Positions 55,304 to 64,000 are shown, numbered from the stretch's first letter. The stretch: DNA of 64,000 nt from Streptomyces fumigatiscleroticus (GCF_014647975.1 NZ_BMQF01000003.1:372001-436000); one strand, 5' to 3'. The notes: generated by a model not told the origin, from the letters alone. Made by a program: numbers and translations.

Positions 55304-55543
55304 ATGAAGCTCAGCCGTCCCGTGTCCTGGTTCCTGCTCGCTTTCGGGGTGTGGAGCTGGGTCATCTGGATCACTTTCGTCAAAAACCTGGTCAAGGACG
55401 GCAGCGGGCTCGCGTTCGACGACGGTCACCCGACGGCGTACTTCTGGGTGCACCTGCTGCTCGCCGTCGTCTCCTTCGTATGGGGGACGGTCATCGGGGG
55501 CATCGGGTTGCGCTCGGTGCGCGCACTGCGCCGGACGTCATGA
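55304..55543 (+). CDS. SCO4848 family small membrane protein
   Basis: A 79-residue protein with two hydrophobic spans (PVSWFLLAFGVWSWVIW and YFWVHLLLAVVSFVWGTVIGGIGL) and a basic C-terminus. I recognise it as the SCO4848 family. The ATG at 55304 follows GATACTGGACTC with no Shine-Dalgarno sequence, so the mRNA may be leaderless. It is followed by the phosphoesterase gene after 30 bases. Function unknown. Confidence 0.85.
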   Translation: MKLSRPVSWFLLAFGVWSWVIWITFVKNLVKDGSGLAFDDGHPTAYFWVHLLLAVVSFVWGTVIGGIGLRSVRALRRTS

Positions 55544-55573
55544 CGGCGGGTACGACAAGGGGGACATGACGGC

Positions 55574-56953
55574 ATGGTGGTCGTCTTCGCGTTCGTCGCG
55601 CTGGTCGTGGCAGGCGTTCTGGCGGCGGGCAACTGGTACCTGTGGCGGCGGCTGTTCCGCGACACGACCCGGGGTCCGGGGCCCGTGCGCCGCGCGGGCG
55701 CGGTGCTGATCGTCGCCGGCTGGGCGCTGACCGTCGGCGCCCTCGTCGCCGAGCGCGCGGGCGCGCCGTTCCTGCTCCAGCGCGTCCTGGCCTGGCCGGG
55801 TTTCCTCTGGCTGGTCCTCGCCCTGTATCTGCTGCTGGCGGTGGTGGTGGGCGAGGCCGTACGCCCGCTGCTGCTGCGGTGGCCGGGGCGGCGGGCGCAC
55901 GCCGCGGCGACCGCTTCGGAGCCGGAGCCGGAGACGGTGGCGGCGGCGCCGCACCCGTCCGGCGGGGGAACGGCGCCGGACCGGACGCCGCCCCCGGAAC
56001 CCGTCACCGAGCCCGTCACGGAACCCGTCACCGACCCCGCCCCGGAACCCGTCACCGAGCCCGTCACGGAGCCCGGCGCCGGGTCCGCCCCGGGACAGGC
56101 GCCGGAGCCGCCGCGTCCGCTCGCCGTGCCCTCCCGCCGGCTCTTCGTCTCCCGCGTCGTCGCCACAGCCGCCGCCACGGCCGCCGTCGCCACGGTCGGC
56201 TACGGCACCTACGGCGTCCTGCGCGGCCCGAAGGTGAAGCGGATCACCGTGCCGCTGGCCAAGCTCCCGCGCGCGGCGCACGGTTACCGCATCGCGGTGG
56301 TCAGCGACATCCACCTCGGCCCGATCCTGGGCCGGGACTTCACCCGCAAGGTCGTCGACACGATCAACGCGACGCAGCCCGACCTGATCGCGGTCGTCGG
56401 TGACCTGGTGGACGGCAGCGTCGAGGACCTCGGCCCGGCGGCGGCCCCCCTGGCGCGGCTCCGGGCGCGGCACGGCGCCTATTTCGTCACCGGCAACCAC
56501 GAGTACTTCTCCGGCGCCGAACAGTGGGTCGAGGAGGTACGGCGGCTGGGCCTCACCCCGCTGGAGAACGCCCGCACCGAACTGGCCCACTTCGACCTCG
56601 CCGGCGTCAACGACGTGGCGGGCGAGGACGAGGGACAGGGCCCCGACTTCACGCGGACGCTCGCGGACCGGGACACCACGCGCGCGTGCGTGCTCCTGGC
56701 CCACCAGCCGGTCCAGATCCACGAGGCCGTCGAGCACGGCGTCGACCTCCAGCTCTCCGGCCACACCCACGGCGGCCAGCTCTGGCCCGGCAGCCTCGTC
56801 GCGGCCGGCGCCAACCCGACCGTCGCCGGCCTGGAGCGCTACGGCGACACGCAGTTGTACGTCAGCCGGGGCGCGGGTGCCTGGGGCCCGCCCACACGGG
56901 TGGGCGCGCCGTCGGACATCACGGTCGTCGAACTGGCGTCACGGCAGACCTGA
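55574..56953 (+). CDS. Membrane-bound metallophosphoesterase
   Basis: A 459-residue protein. Three hydrophobic spans (about 1-100) are followed by a Pro/Glu/Thr-rich linker (PEPVTEP repeats), another span (about 190-212), and a calcineurin-like phosphoesterase domain. Metal-binding motifs are VVSDIHLG, VVGDLVDG, TGNHEYF, LLAHQP and LSGHTHGGQL. The family includes YkuE-like enzymes acting on UDP-sugar or lipid intermediates; the substrate here is unknown. ATG at 55574 has GGGGGA about 10 bases upstream. Confidence 0.9.
   Translation: MVVVFAFVALVVAGVLAAGNWYLWRRLFRDTTRGPGPVRRAGAVLIVAGWALTVGALVAERAGAPFLLQRVLAWPGFLWLVLALYLLLAVVVGEAVRPLLLRWPGRRAHAAATASEPEPETVAAAPHPSGGGTAPDRTPPPEPVTEPVTEPVTDPAPEPVTEPVTEPGAGSAPGQAPEPPRPLAVPSRRLFVSRVVATAAATAAVATVGYGTYGVLRGPKVKRITVPLAKLPRAAHGYRIAVVSDIHLGPILGRDFTRKVVDTINATQPDLIAVVGDLVDGSVEDLGPAAAPLARLRARHGAYFVTGNHEYFSGAEQWVEEVRRLGLTPLENARTELAHFDLAGVNDVAGEDEGQGPDFTRTLADRDTTRACVLLAHQPVQIHEAVEHGVDLQLSGHTHGGQLWPGSLVAAGANPTVAGLERYGDTQLYVSRGAGAWGPPTRVGAPSDITVVELASRQT
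55997..56074. repeat. 12-bp tandem repeat in phosphoesterase linker
   Basis: Units such as GAACCCGTCACC and GAGCCCGTCACG recur about six times, interrupted once. They encode the PVTE-type repeats and keep frame if the number changes. Confidence 0.85.
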
Positions 56954-57090
56954 GCGGCACGGTGCGGAATGGTTTCGCCAACTCGTGCGGATCCCCCTTC
57001 CCCTCGTCGAAACAGCTGTGGTTAGGTGAGCCGCGTCACAGGGGAGTGACGCGTGTGCTGGGGCCCGGGGGCCCGGGGAGGTCGGGACCG

Positions 57091-58647
57091 ATGCGCTCGG
57101 TTCGCTTACGGATACTCGCGGCAGTGCTCGTGCTCACGGCCGCGGGAGTGACCGGCTGGCAGCTGCTGCCGGTACAGAAGGACGAGGGCCGGACCATCAC
57201 GGTCGGGACGACGGACGCCGTCACCTCACTGGACCCGGCCGGTGCCTACGACGCCGGCTCGTGGGCCCTGTACAGCAACGTCTTCCAGTCGCTGCTGACC
57301 CTGGAGCCGGGCGGCGCCCAACCCGTGCCCGACGCCGCCAGGAGCTGTGCCTTCACCGGCGGCGACCTGCGCACCTACCGGTGCCGGCTGCGCGAGGGGC
57401 TCACCTTCCCCAGCGGGCGCGCGATGACGGCGCAGGACGTGAAGTACTCCTTCGACCGGGTCCGGGCCATCAAGGCGGACGTCGGTCCGGCAGCACTGCT
57501 TCAGACCCTCCGTTCGGTGCGCGCCGACGGCCGGACCGTCACCTTCGAGCTGTCCCAGCCGGACGCCACCTTCCCGTTCAAGCTGGCCACCGGGGCCGGG
57601 TCCATCGTCGACCGCACCAAGTACCCGGCCGACGCCCTGCGCACCGACGACGGCGCCGACGGCACCGGGCCGTACACCCTGACCTCGTACGCGAAGGGCT
57701 CCGAGGCCGTCCTCGACCCCAACACGCACTACCAGGGGGCCGTCGAGGACACCGGCCGGCCCGTCGTCCTGCGCTACTACCCGGACGCGAAGGCCCTCGA
57801 CGCCGCCTGGCGGGCGAAGCGGATCGACGTCGCCACCCGCCGGCTGCCGCCCGAGGTCCTGGCACGGCTCAACCCCAGCGACCCGGACCGGCGGGTCTTC
57901 GAGGTGGACGGCTCCGAGACCCGCAACCTCTACTTCGACACCCGCGCCGGCTCCCCGCTGCACGACATCCGCATCCGGCGGGCCATCGCCTGGCTCGTCG
58001 ACCGCGAACGCCTGGCCGACACCGTCTACCAGGGCACCGTCGACCCGCTGTACTCGCTGATCCCGACCGGCATCACCGGCCACACCACGTCGTTCTTCGA
58101 CACCTATCCCGAACAGGACACCGGCAGGGCGCGCGAGCTGCTCACCGAGGCCGGCGTCTCCCTGCCGGTCCGTTTCACCTACGGCTACGCCGAGGGCCGC
58201 GGCGCCGCCGCCGAGGAGGCCGCGGAGATCAAACGGCAGCTGGAGACGGGCGGCCTGTTCGAGGTGGACCTCCAGGGCTATGAGTGGACCGACTTCCAGA
58301 AGCGGTGGGCCGGCGGCAGGCTCGACGCGTACGCGGTCGGCTGGGTCGCCGACTATCCCGACCCGGACACCTTCGGCGCCCCCCTAGTCGGCACCGGCTC
58401 CACCATGAACACCGGCTACAGCAGCAAGGCCGTCGACCGGTCCGTGGAGGCGAGCCGGCGGTACGCCGACCGGGCCGAGGCCACCGAGGACTTCCGGGAC
58501 CTCCAGGAGGCCGTCGCCCGCGACGTACCCGTAGTCCCGCTGTGGCAGGCCAAGGAGTACGTCGTCTCCACCGAGGAGATCGGCGGCGGACAGTACCTGT
58601 CGGACGGCACCGGCCGCCTCCGGCTGTGGAGCCTGACCCGGATCTGA
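57091..58647 (+). CDS. Peptide/nickel-type ABC transporter substrate-binding protein
   Basis: A 518-residue extracytoplasmic binding protein of the DppA/OppA class. An N-terminal hydrophobic segment (LRILAAVLVLTAAGVTGW) without a lipobox Cys suggests an uncleaved anchor or secretion. TLDPAGAYD-like ITVGTTDAVTSLDPAGAYD, SGRAMTAQDVKYSFDRVRA and YWVADYPDPDTF-like GWVADYPDPDTFGAPL are typical blocks. The ATG at 57091 follows GGGGAGG. No permease or ATPase gene is adjacent, so its partner transporter is elsewhere or it works in signalling. Confidence 0.9.
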   Translation: MRSVRLRILAAVLVLTAAGVTGWQLLPVQKDEGRTITVGTTDAVTSLDPAGAYDAGSWALYSNVFQSLLTLEPGGAQPVPDAARSCAFTGGDLRTYRCRLREGLTFPSGRAMTAQDVKYSFDRVRAIKADVGPAALLQTLRSVRADGRTVTFELSQPDATFPFKLATGAGSIVDRTKYPADALRTDDGADGTGPYTLTSYAKGSEAVLDPNTHYQGAVEDTGRPVVLRYYPDAKALDAAWRAKRIDVATRRLPPEVLARLNPSDPDRRVFEVDGSETRNLYFDTRAGSPLHDIRIRRAIAWLVDRERLADTVYQGTVDPLYSLIPTGITGHTTSFFDTYPEQDTGRARELLTEAGVSLPVRFTYGYAEGRGAAAEEAAEIKRQLETGGLFEVDLQGYEWTDFQKRWAGGRLDAYAVGWVADYPDPDTFGAPLVGTGSTMNTGYSSKAVDRSVEASRRYADRAEATEDFRDLQEAVARDVPVVPLWQAKEYVVSTEEIGGGQYLSDGTGRLRLWSLTRI

Positions 58648-58687
58648 GGCGTGGCGGGAGCGTTCCGCCCGCTTCACCCGGCGGTGA

Positions 58688-59428
58688 TCACTCGCCCCGC
58701 CCGCCGGCCGCCGGATCCGGCAGCGCCTTGGTCATGCCCGGCAGGAAGTCGGTGAACAGCTCGTGCACCTCGCGCACGAGCGGCCGCAGCACCCGGAAGC
58801 GGGCCAGGGCCACGCCCCGCGCGGTGAGCCGCGCGCCGCGCTCGGCGAGCCGGTAGCTCCGCGCGCGCCCCTCGGTCCGGTCGAAGATCCAGTACAGGAC
58901 GAGGCCCATCTGGGCCAGCCACATCAGCTCGGGCAGCACGTCCCTGAGATCGTCCGGCACCTTGGTCTTCGCGCCCGCCAGCACCTCCCGGTGGACGCTG
59001 ATGGCCTCCACGCGCGCGTGCTCCGACTCGGGGGAGAAGGGGCTGAGCGGGCTGTCCGGGTCGGCGGCGTTCTTGAAGAACTGCACCGCGAACTCGTGGT
59101 ACGGCGTGGCGATGTCCAGCCACACCCGCAGCACGCCCGCGAGCCGCGCCTCCAGGTCGGTCTCCCGGTCCAGGACCTCGCGGACCGCCACCTGGTGCTC
59201 GGCGGCGATCCGGTCGTAGAAGCCCTGGATCAGGTGCTCCTTGCCGGCGAAGTAGTAGTAGGCGTTGCCGACGGAGACCCCCGCCTCCTGGGCGATGGCG
59301 CGCATCGTCGTCCGGTCGTAGCCGCGTTGCTGGAAGAGCCGCATGGCCGTCTCCAGGATCAGGGCTCGGGTCTGCTCGGACTTGCTGGGGGTGGCGGCCG
59401 AGTCGGGGCCGTCGTTCTTCGCGGGCAC
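58688..59428 (-). CDS. TetR-family regulator
   Basis: A 246-residue TetR regulator. The helix-turn-helix is in RALILETAMRLFQQRGYDRTTMRAIAQEAGVSVGNAYYYFAGKEHLI (about 20-66). The C-terminal domain is helical. GTG at 59428 lies 8 bases after TAGGCT, a likely -10 giving a leaderless mRNA. The gene is also the last of an operon with the membrane and DUF393 genes, 11 bases after DUF393. The two TTGAACG palindromes upstream of that operon are its likely operators, so it would repress itself. Confidence 0.93.
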   Translation of the reverse strand: MPAKNDGPDSAATPSKSEQTRALILETAMRLFQQRGYDRTTMRAIAQEAGVSVGNAYYYFAGKEHLIQGFYDRIAAEHQVAVREVLDRETDLEARLAGVLRVWLDIATPYHEFAVQFFKNAADPDSPLSPFSPESEHARVEAISVHREVLAGAKTKVPDDLRDVLPELMWLAQMGLVLYWIFDRTEGRARSYRLAERGARLTARGVALARFRVLRPLVREVHELFTDFLPGMTKALPDPAAGGRGE

Positions 59429-59439
59429 GGAACGGAAGC

Positions 59440-59937
59440 CTAGCCACTGGCGCAGGCGCCGCCCTCGCAGCCCTGCGGGGTGTGGCTCCAGCCACGGCCC
59501 GGGTCGTACGACCAGCCGTCCGCGCTCCGGTACGCCCTCCCGCCCCACTGCGGTCCGCGCTGCTGAGCTGCGCGCCACTTGGCCGCGGCCAGTACCGCGC
59601 CCCGGGCCAGCCGGGCACCCGCGGGGGTGCTCAGCCGGTGGGCGAGCGGCCGGTGCTCGCGCAGCGCCCACAGGGTGACGATCCACGCGGCGGCGCCGCG
59701 GTAGACCTGCCCGGCGTCGCCGACGACGGTGATCTCCTCCAGGGTGGCGCGGTGGTCCAGGGCCGGACAGCGCCGCCGTGCCTCGTCGGAGCCGGCCGGC
59801 ACCAGGTGCAGCGGCACCAGCTGCGGCTGCCGCCGCAGCCAGTCGCGCAGGAAGGTGCACAGGGAGCACTCGGCGTCGTAGAGGACCGTGAGCCCGCGGA
59901 CCGGGGCGGTGGCCGCCGGGGACGTCACCGCGCTCAC
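59440..59937 (-). CDS. DUF393 (DCC) thiol-disulfide-like protein
   Basis: A 165-residue protein of the DUF393/DCC family. The motif YDAECSLCTFLRDWL near residues 20-34 is the DxxCxxC signature, as in thioredoxin-like proteins. The C-terminal 40 residues are Trp/Gly/Arg-rich and end in CEGGAC. GTG at 59937 overlaps the upstream gene stop (GTGA). It is coupled to the membrane protein gene and followed by the TetR gene. A redox role is likely but the substrate is unknown. Confidence 0.88.
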   Translation of the reverse strand: MSAVTSPAATAPVRGLTVLYDAECSLCTFLRDWLRRQPQLVPLHLVPAGSDEARRRCPALDHRATLEEITVVGDAGQVYRGAAAWIVTLWALREHRPLAHRLSTPAGARLARGAVLAAAKWRAAQQRGPQWGGRAYRSADGWSYDPGRGWSHTPQGCEGGACASG

Positions 59938-60341
59938 GCCCCGGCCGCCGGGGCGGTCCAGCCCTGCGGCGGGACCGGCGGCACCTGCTCGCCTTCCATC
60001 ACCCCGCGCCGCCGGATCCGGTTCAGCACGTACACGTTGCCCAGGTGCATCACGCCGAGCACCAGCAGCACCACGCCGAGCTTGGTCGACAGGGCCTCGA
60101 AGACGCCGCGCGTGGTCCGGATCGTCTCGTCGCCGCTCAGGTAGAGGGCGACGAAGCCGAGGTTGACGAGGTAGAAGCCGACCACCAGGAGGTGGTTGAC
60201 GGCGTCGGCGAGCTTCTCGTTGCCGTGCAGGACATCGGCGAGGAAGACCCTGCCGTTGCGGCTGAGCGTGCGCGCCACCCAGATGGTCAGACCGATGCTG
60301 ACCAGCAGGTAGATGACGTAGGCGATGACGGTGCGGTCCAT
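59934..60341 (-). CDS. Membrane protein of TetR operon
   Basis: A 135-residue protein with about three hydrophobic spans (VIAYVIYLLVSIGLTIWVA, HLLVVGFYLVNLGFVALYL and LGVVLLVLGVMHLGNVYVL) and a Pro-rich C-terminus. ATG at 60341 has AAGGGG upstream. It is the first gene of a three-gene operon with DUF393 and TetR, under the operator-flanked promoter at 60385-60413. Function unknown; a role in membrane stress or transport is a guess. Confidence 0.87.
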   Translation of the reverse strand: MDRTVIAYVIYLLVSIGLTIWVARTLSRNGRVFLADVLHGNEKLADAVNHLLVVGFYLVNLGFVALYLSGDETIRTTRGVFEALSTKLGVVLLVLGVMHLGNVYVLNRIRRRGVMEGEQVPPVPPQGWTAPAAGA

Positions 60342-60354
60342 GCCCCACCCCTTC

Positions 60355-60368
60355 TTGAACGCGTTCAA
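60355..60368. promoter_or_regulatory. TetR operator 1 (downstream of promoter)
   Basis: TTGAACGCGTTCAA, a perfect 14-base palindrome, just downstream of the predicted transcription start and close to the ATG of the membrane protein gene. Confidence 0.85.
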
Positions 60369-60384
60369 AACGCTGACGGGTCAG

Positions 60385-60413
60385 ACTCTAGACCCCTTTT
60401 TGAACGTGTTCAA
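60385..60413 (-). promoter_or_regulatory. Promoter of TetR operon
   Basis: On the minus strand: TTGAAC (60413-60408), a 17-base spacer, TAGAGT (60390-60385). A near-consensus housekeeping promoter; its -35 lies within operator 2. Confidence 0.8.
60400..60413. promoter_or_regulatory. TetR operator 2 (overlaps -35)
   Basis: TTGAACGTGTTCAA, a near-perfect palindrome, 45 bases centre to centre from operator 1. A repressor bound at both sites would block the promoter completely. Confidence 0.85.
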
Positions 60414-60436
60414 CCGAAGGGGCGGGGGGTGCCGTG

Positions 60437-60847
60437 TCACGGCCGCCGTGCGAGTTCGGGGCGCTTGGCGTAGTCGGTCAGGCCGAGGACGTTGCCCCAG
60501 GGGTCGGCGAACTCGACGGTCCAGCCGGTGGCGACGGGGGACGGCTCGTCGAGCGGGTGCACACCGGCGGCGCGCAGCGCCCGTGCGGCACTCCGGGCGT
60601 CCGGCACCTCCAGCCAGACGCGCGGGCAGGACCACGGCGGCGGCCGGTGTCCCAGGCCCTCCTCCGTCCGGAGCAGGATGCCGGGCGTCTCGCCGCCGAC
60701 CCTCAGCAGGGCGATCCCGGCCTCGTCCAGCCGGAAGCCCACGGTGAATCCGGCGCGCTCGTAGAACCCGACGGCCTGCTCCAGATCCCCGACGGGCAGC
60801 AGCACGTTGTCGAACCCGAGCAGCTCGTACGACTTCTCGTCTGACAT
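60437..60847 (-). CDS. VOC/glyoxalase superfamily protein
   Basis: A 136-residue protein of the vicinal-oxygen-chelate fold, a single VOC module of two beta-alpha-beta-beta-beta units. Typical strands are LLGFDNVLLPVGDLEQAVGFYERAGFTVGF and VEFADPWGNVLGLTDY, with a Glu in the second (VEFADP) as possible metal ligand. The ATG at 60847 is the most upstream start. Such proteins include glyoxalase I, dioxygenases and antibiotic-binding proteins; the substrate is unknown. Confidence 0.9.
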   Translation of the reverse strand: MSDEKSYELLGFDNVLLPVGDLEQAVGFYERAGFTVGFRLDEAGIALLRVGGETPGILLRTEEGLGHRPPPWSCPRVWLEVPDARSAARALRAAGVHPLDEPSPVATGWTVEFADPWGNVLGLTDYAKRPELARRP

Positions 60848-61060
60848 GCCATCAGATTAGGGACGCCGACGTGGCCGCCCGGGCAGCCGGCGGCCGGGGC
60901 GCCCGGCGGCCACCCGCCTGGACGAGCACTGGGTCCTGTACGTGTGCCGTTCGCCCTTCACGTGCAGGAAGCGGGTCCTCCGTGTCGGTGGGCGGCCGGA
61001 GGCCGACGCCCTGTCCCACGCGGGGCCGTCCGGGGGGCGTCCACCCGATGGTGTGGCATA

Positions 61061-61103
61061 TGCCGGAGGGCCCCGTCTCCAGCGGAAACGGGGCCCTCCG
61101 GCA
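61061..61103 (-). terminator. Terminator of the sdh operon
   Basis: TGCCGGAGGGCCCCGT (61061-61076) and ACGGGGCCCTCCGGCA (61088-61103) form a perfect 16-bp stem around an 11-base loop. It lies 16 bases after the sdhB stop. Confidence 0.9.
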
Positions 61104-61118
61104 CACGGCGACGGATGA

Positions 61119-61892
61119 TCAGAAGCGGCGCGTGATCAGCGCTCGCTTCACCTCCGCGATCGCCTTCGTGACCTCGATACCGCGCGGGCAGGCGTCCGTG
61201 CAGTTGAAGGTCGTGCGGCAGCGCCAGACGCCGTCGCGGTCGTTGAGGATCTCCAGACGCTGCTCGCCCGCCTCGTCACGGCTGTCGAAGATGAAGCGAT
61301 GGGCGTTGACGATGGCGGCCGGGCCGAAGTACTGGCCGTCGTTCCAGAACACCGGGCACGAGGAGGTGCAGGCGGCGCAGAGGATGCACTTCGTGGTGTC
61401 GTCGAAGCGCTCGCGGTCCTCGGCGGACTGGAGCCGCTCACGCGTCGGCTCGTTGGTGTCCTTCGTGATCAGGAAGGGCATCACGTCCCGGTACGCCTGG
61501 AAGAACGGCTCCATGTCCACGACCAGGTCCTTCAGGACCGTCAGGCCCTTGATGGGCTCGATCGTGATCGGCTTCTCGGGGTTGATGTCCTTGATCAGCG
61601 TCTTGCAGGCCAGCCGGTTCTTGCCGTTGATCCGCATGGCGTCCGAGCCGCAGATGCCGTGGGCGCAGGAGCGACGGAAGGTGAGCGTGCCGTCCAGATC
61701 CCACTTGATCTTGTGGAGACCGTCGAGCACGCGCTCCTTGGGGTCGATCTCCAGCTGGAAGTCCTGCCAGGTCGCCTCCGCCGAGACCTCCGGGTTGAAC
61801 CGGCGGACCCGGAAGGTGACCGTGATGTAGGGGGAGTCGGCGAAGCCCGGCTCGGGGGTCGCGTCCGCCTTGTCCAGAACAGGGGTAGCCAT
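61119..61892 (-). CDS. sdhB: Succinate dehydrogenase iron-sulfur subunit
   Basis: The 257-residue iron-sulfur subunit of complex II, passing electrons from SdhA flavin to quinone. The 2Fe-2S site is in CAHGICGSDAMRINGKNRLAC, the 4Fe-4S site in CILCAACTSSCP, and the 3Fe-4S site in CRTTFNCTDACPRG. Length matches family members. ATG at 61892 shares one base with the sdhA stop (TGATG). It ends the sdhCDAB operon at a strong terminator. Confidence 0.98.
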   Translation of the reverse strand: MATPVLDKADATPEPGFADSPYITVTFRVRRFNPEVSAEATWQDFQLEIDPKERVLDGLHKIKWDLDGTLTFRRSCAHGICGSDAMRINGKNRLACKTLIKDINPEKPITIEPIKGLTVLKDLVVDMEPFFQAYRDVMPFLITKDTNEPTRERLQSAEDRERFDDTTKCILCAACTSSCPVFWNDGQYFGPAAIVNAHRFIFDSRDEAGEQRLEILNDRDGVWRCRTTFNCTDACPRGIEVTKAIAEVKRALITRRF

Positions 61893-63646
61893 CAGTACTT
61901 ACGCTCCATCGGCTGGTAGCGGGTCTGGACGACCGGCTTGTAGTCGAGACGGATGGACTCGGTGCCGTCGGCGCCGACCTCGCGGTACGCCATGGTGTGG
62001 CGCATGAAGTTGACGTCGTCGCGGTTCGGGTAGTCCTCGCGGTAGTGACCGCCGCGGGACTCCTTGCGGGCCAGCGCGGAGACGGCCATGACCTCGGCCA
62101 GGTCGAGCAGGTTGCCCAGCTCGACGGCCTCCAGCAGGTCGGTGTTGAACCGCTTGCCCTTGTCCTGGATCGCGACGTTCTTGTAGCGCTCCCGGAGCTC
62201 GGCGATCTTCTCGACCGCCGTCTTGATCGTCTGCTCGGTGCGGAAGACCATGACGTTGGCGTCCATGGTCTCCTGGAGCTCGCGGCGCAGCTCCGCCACC
62301 CGCTCGTTGCCGGTGGAGTTGCGCAGCCGCTCGATCTGCTCGACGACGAGGGACTCCGGGTTCTCCGGCAGCTCCACGAAGTCGGCCTTCTGGCTGTACT
62401 CGGCGGCGGCGATGCCGGCCCGGCGGCCGAAGACGTTGATGTCGAGCAGCGAGTTGGTGCCCAGCCGGTTGGCGCCGTGCACGGAGACGCAGGCGACCTC
62501 GCCGGCCGCGTACAGGCCGGGGACGACCGTGGTGTTGTCCGCCAGGACCTCGCCCTGGACGTTGGTCGGGATGCCGCCCATGGCGTAGTGCGCGGTCGGC
62601 TGGATCGGGATCGGGTCCGTGTAGGGCTCGATGCCGAGGTAGGTGCGCGCGAACTCGGTGATGTCCGGCAGCTTGGCGTCCAGCTGCTCCGGCGGCAGGT
62701 GGGTCAGGTCCAGATAGACGTGGTCGCCCTCGGGACCGCAGCCGCGGCCCTCGCGGATCTCCGTGTAGATGGAGCGGGAGACCACGTCGCGGGAGGCGAG
62801 GTCCTTCATGACCGGCGCGTACTTCTCCATGAAGCGCTCGCCGTCCTTGTTGCGCAGGATGCCGCCCTCACCGCGGGCGCCCTCCGTCAGCAGGATGCCC
62901 ATGCGCCAGATGCCGGTCGGGTGGAACTGGAAGAACTCCATGTCCTCCAGCGGCAGGCCCCGGCGGTAGACGGCCGCCTGGCCGTCACCGGTCAGGGTGT
63001 GCGCGTTCGACGTCACCTTGAAGAACTTGCCGCAGCCGCCGGAGGCGTAGATCACGGCCTTCGCCTGGAAGACGTGGATCTCACCGGTCGCCAGCTCGTA
63101 CGCCACGACACCGGCCGACTTCCTGACGCCGTCGACCTCGGTCATCAGCTGGTCGAGGACGTAGAACTCGTTGAAGAACTCCACGCCCTCCTTGACGCAG
63201 TTCTGGTACAGCGTCTGGAGGATCATGTGGCCGGTGCGGTCGGCCGCGTAGCAGGAGCGGCGGACCGGCGCCTCGCCGTGGTTGCGGGAGTGACCGCCGA
63301 AGCGGCGCTGGTCGATCGTCCCGTCGGGCGTCCGGTTGAACGGCAGGCCCATCTTCTCCAGGTCGAGGACGGAGTCGATGGCCTCCTTCGCCAGGATCTC
63401 GGCGGCGTCCTGGTCGACCAGGTAGTCACCGCCCTTGACGGTGTCGAAGGTGTGCCACTCCCAGTTGTCCTCCTCCACGTTGGCCAGCGCGGCGGCCATG
63501 CCGCCCTGCGCGGCGCCCGTGTGGGAGCGGGTGGGGTAGAGCTTGGTCAGGACCGCGGTGCGGCTGCGCTTCGTCGCCTCGATGGCGGCACGCATGCCCG
63601 CGCCACCGGCGCCGACGATGACGGTGTCGTACTTGTGGATCTTCAT
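61892..63646 (-). CDS. sdhA: Succinate dehydrogenase flavoprotein subunit
   Basis: The 584-residue flavoprotein subunit that oxidises succinate to fumarate. The FAD-binding N-terminus is [17 protein letters not shown], and [16 protein letters not shown] carries the His to which FAD is covalently bound. [21 protein letters not shown] contains the catalytic Arg. The capping and C-terminal domains are complete. ATG at 63646 starts after the sdhD gene with 19 bases between. Length is usual for SdhA. Confidence 0.98.
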   Translation of the reverse strand: MKIHKYDTVIVGAGGAGMRAAIEATKRSRTAVLTKLYPTRSHTGAAQGGMAAALANVEEDNWEWHTFDTVKGGDYLVDQDAAEILAKEAIDSVLDLEKMGLPFNRTPDGTIDQRRFGGHSRNHGEAPVRRSCYAADRTGHMILQTLYQNCVKEGVEFFNEFYVLDQLMTEVDGVRKSAGVVAYELATGEIHVFQAKAVIYASGGCGKFFKVTSNAHTLTGDGQAAVYRRGLPLEDMEFFQFHPTGIWRMGILLTEGARGEGGILRNKDGERFMEKYAPVMKDLASRDVVSRSIYTEIREGRGCGPEGDHVYLDLTHLPPEQLDAKLPDITEFARTYLGIEPYTDPIPIQPTAHYAMGGIPTNVQGEVLADNTTVVPGLYAAGEVACVSVHGANRLGTNSLLDINVFGRRAGIAAAEYSQKADFVELPENPESLVVEQIERLRNSTGNERVAELRRELQETMDANVMVFRTEQTIKTAVEKIAELRERYKNVAIQDKGKRFNTDLLEAVELGNLLDLAEVMAVSALARKESRGGHYREDYPNRDDVNFMRHTMAYREVGADGTESIRLDYKPVVQTRYQPMERKY

Positions 63647-63665
63647 GAGTCTCGTAGCCCCGGAT

Positions 63666-64000
63666 CTAGCGGATGTTCGGGTCGAAGGTGAAGATCACCA
63701 GCGTGCCCAGCAGGATGGTGAACACCGTGGCGGTGTAGAGCAGGCCCTTCAGCCACAGCCGGGTGTTCGCGCGTTCCGCGTAGTCGTTGATGACCGTGCG
63801 CAGGCCGTTCGCGCCGTGCAGCATCGCCAGCCACAGCATCAGCAGGTCCCAGACCTGCCAGAACGGCGAGGCCCAGCGGCCGGCCACGAAGGCGAAGCCG
63901 ATCTTGGAGACACCGCCGTCGAGCACCAGCTGGATCAGCAGGTGCCCGAGGACCAGGACGACCAGCACCACGCCGGACAGGCGCATGAACAGCCAGCCGT
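63666..64000 (-). CDS. sdhD: Succinate dehydrogenase membrane anchor subunit D, 5' end outside window
   Basis: The C-terminal part of the SdhD membrane anchor, which binds heme and quinone with SdhC. Three hydrophobic spans are visible, with [11 protein letters not shown] and [14 protein letters not shown], where the His residues could ligate heme. The frame remains open to the window edge (GGC TGG CTG TTC ATG), so the ATG at 63986 is an internal Met. sdhC should lie beyond the window. Confidence 0.93.
   Translation of the reverse strand, partial: GWLFMRLSGVVLVVLVLGHLLIQLVLDGGVSKIGFAFVAGRWASPFWQVWDLLMLWLAMLHGANGLRTVINDYAERANTRLWLKGLLYTATVFTILLGTLVIFTFDPNIR

Noticed and set aside
60355..60413. 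GAAC...GTTC elements considered as LexA boxes
   Set aside because: The half-sites are two bases apart rather than four; the longer TTGAACG palindromes fit a TetR operator.

Overview
The window is high-GC actinobacterial DNA with coding bias, GTG/TTG starts and gene families typical of Streptomyces. From memory, the gene order (NlpC/P60, pcrA, M23 peptidase, icmB, sucCD, purNH, folD, mdh, glyA, trpS, dac, sdh) matches a conserved core-chromosome segment of Streptomyces coelicolor; I could not run an alignment to confirm this. I see no insertion sequence, prophage, CRISPR array, tRNA or rRNA.

Layout. 1-8400: the end of a membrane protein; an NlpC/P60 cell-wall hydrolase behind a c-di-AMP (ydaO) riboswitch; pcrA helicase; an M23 peptidase with a large low-complexity N-terminus; a lipase-like hydrolase; icmB. 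8600-17100: two divergent operons, SWIM/DUF5691 to the left and MoxR AAA/DUF5682/vWA to the right. 17300-28100: a secreted Pro-rich protein, sucCD, an XRE/sigma-like/membrane fusion, two membrane proteins, and purN-purH. 28200-36500: a transmembrane kinase fused to a transglycosylase-like domain with an FHA partner, a membrane protein, folD-DUF3017, an XRE/DUF2690 membrane regulator, and mdh. 36500-43700: an MFS/siderophore-interacting pair with a LysR regulator, then a four-gene AhpD-like/PEP-mutase-like/MarR-GNAT operon facing a MocR regulator. 43700-48800: a lipoprotein plus ATP-grasp ligase pair, glyA behind a ZTP riboswitch, trpS, and a 2H RNA-ligase-like protein. 48800-54000: homologues of the mycobacterial decaprenylphosphoryl-arabinose pathway (DprE1, DprE2, UbiA, PAP2, GtrA) plus YihY. 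53900-60900: a D-Ala-D-Ala carboxypeptidase, a small membrane protein, a phosphoesterase, a peptide-binding protein, a TetR operon with two clear operators, and a VOC protein. 61100-64000: sdhB, sdhA and partial sdhD.

Main observations. The shared region between the SWIM and MoxR operons carries two copies of TTGTCAGTG as an inverted repeat. One is followed after 8 bases by TACCGT, an exact match to the RecA-independent (PafBC-type) DNA-damage promoter TTGTCRGTG-N8-TANNNT. The same arrangement precedes pcrA. This predicts that the functionally obscure MoxR/SWIM/vWA system is DNA-damage inducible. A second highlight is a near-complete lipid-linked arabinose-type pathway in an organism group without mycobacterial arabinogalactan; its DprE1 homologue has Ala where mycobacteria have the benzothiazinone-target Cys.

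Central metabolism (sucCD, mdh, sdh), one-carbon and purine synthesis (glyA, folD, purN, purH) and envelope functions dominate the rest. The ZTP riboswitch links glyA to purine and folate status, and a palindrome upstream of mdh resembles a MarR/TamR-type operator.
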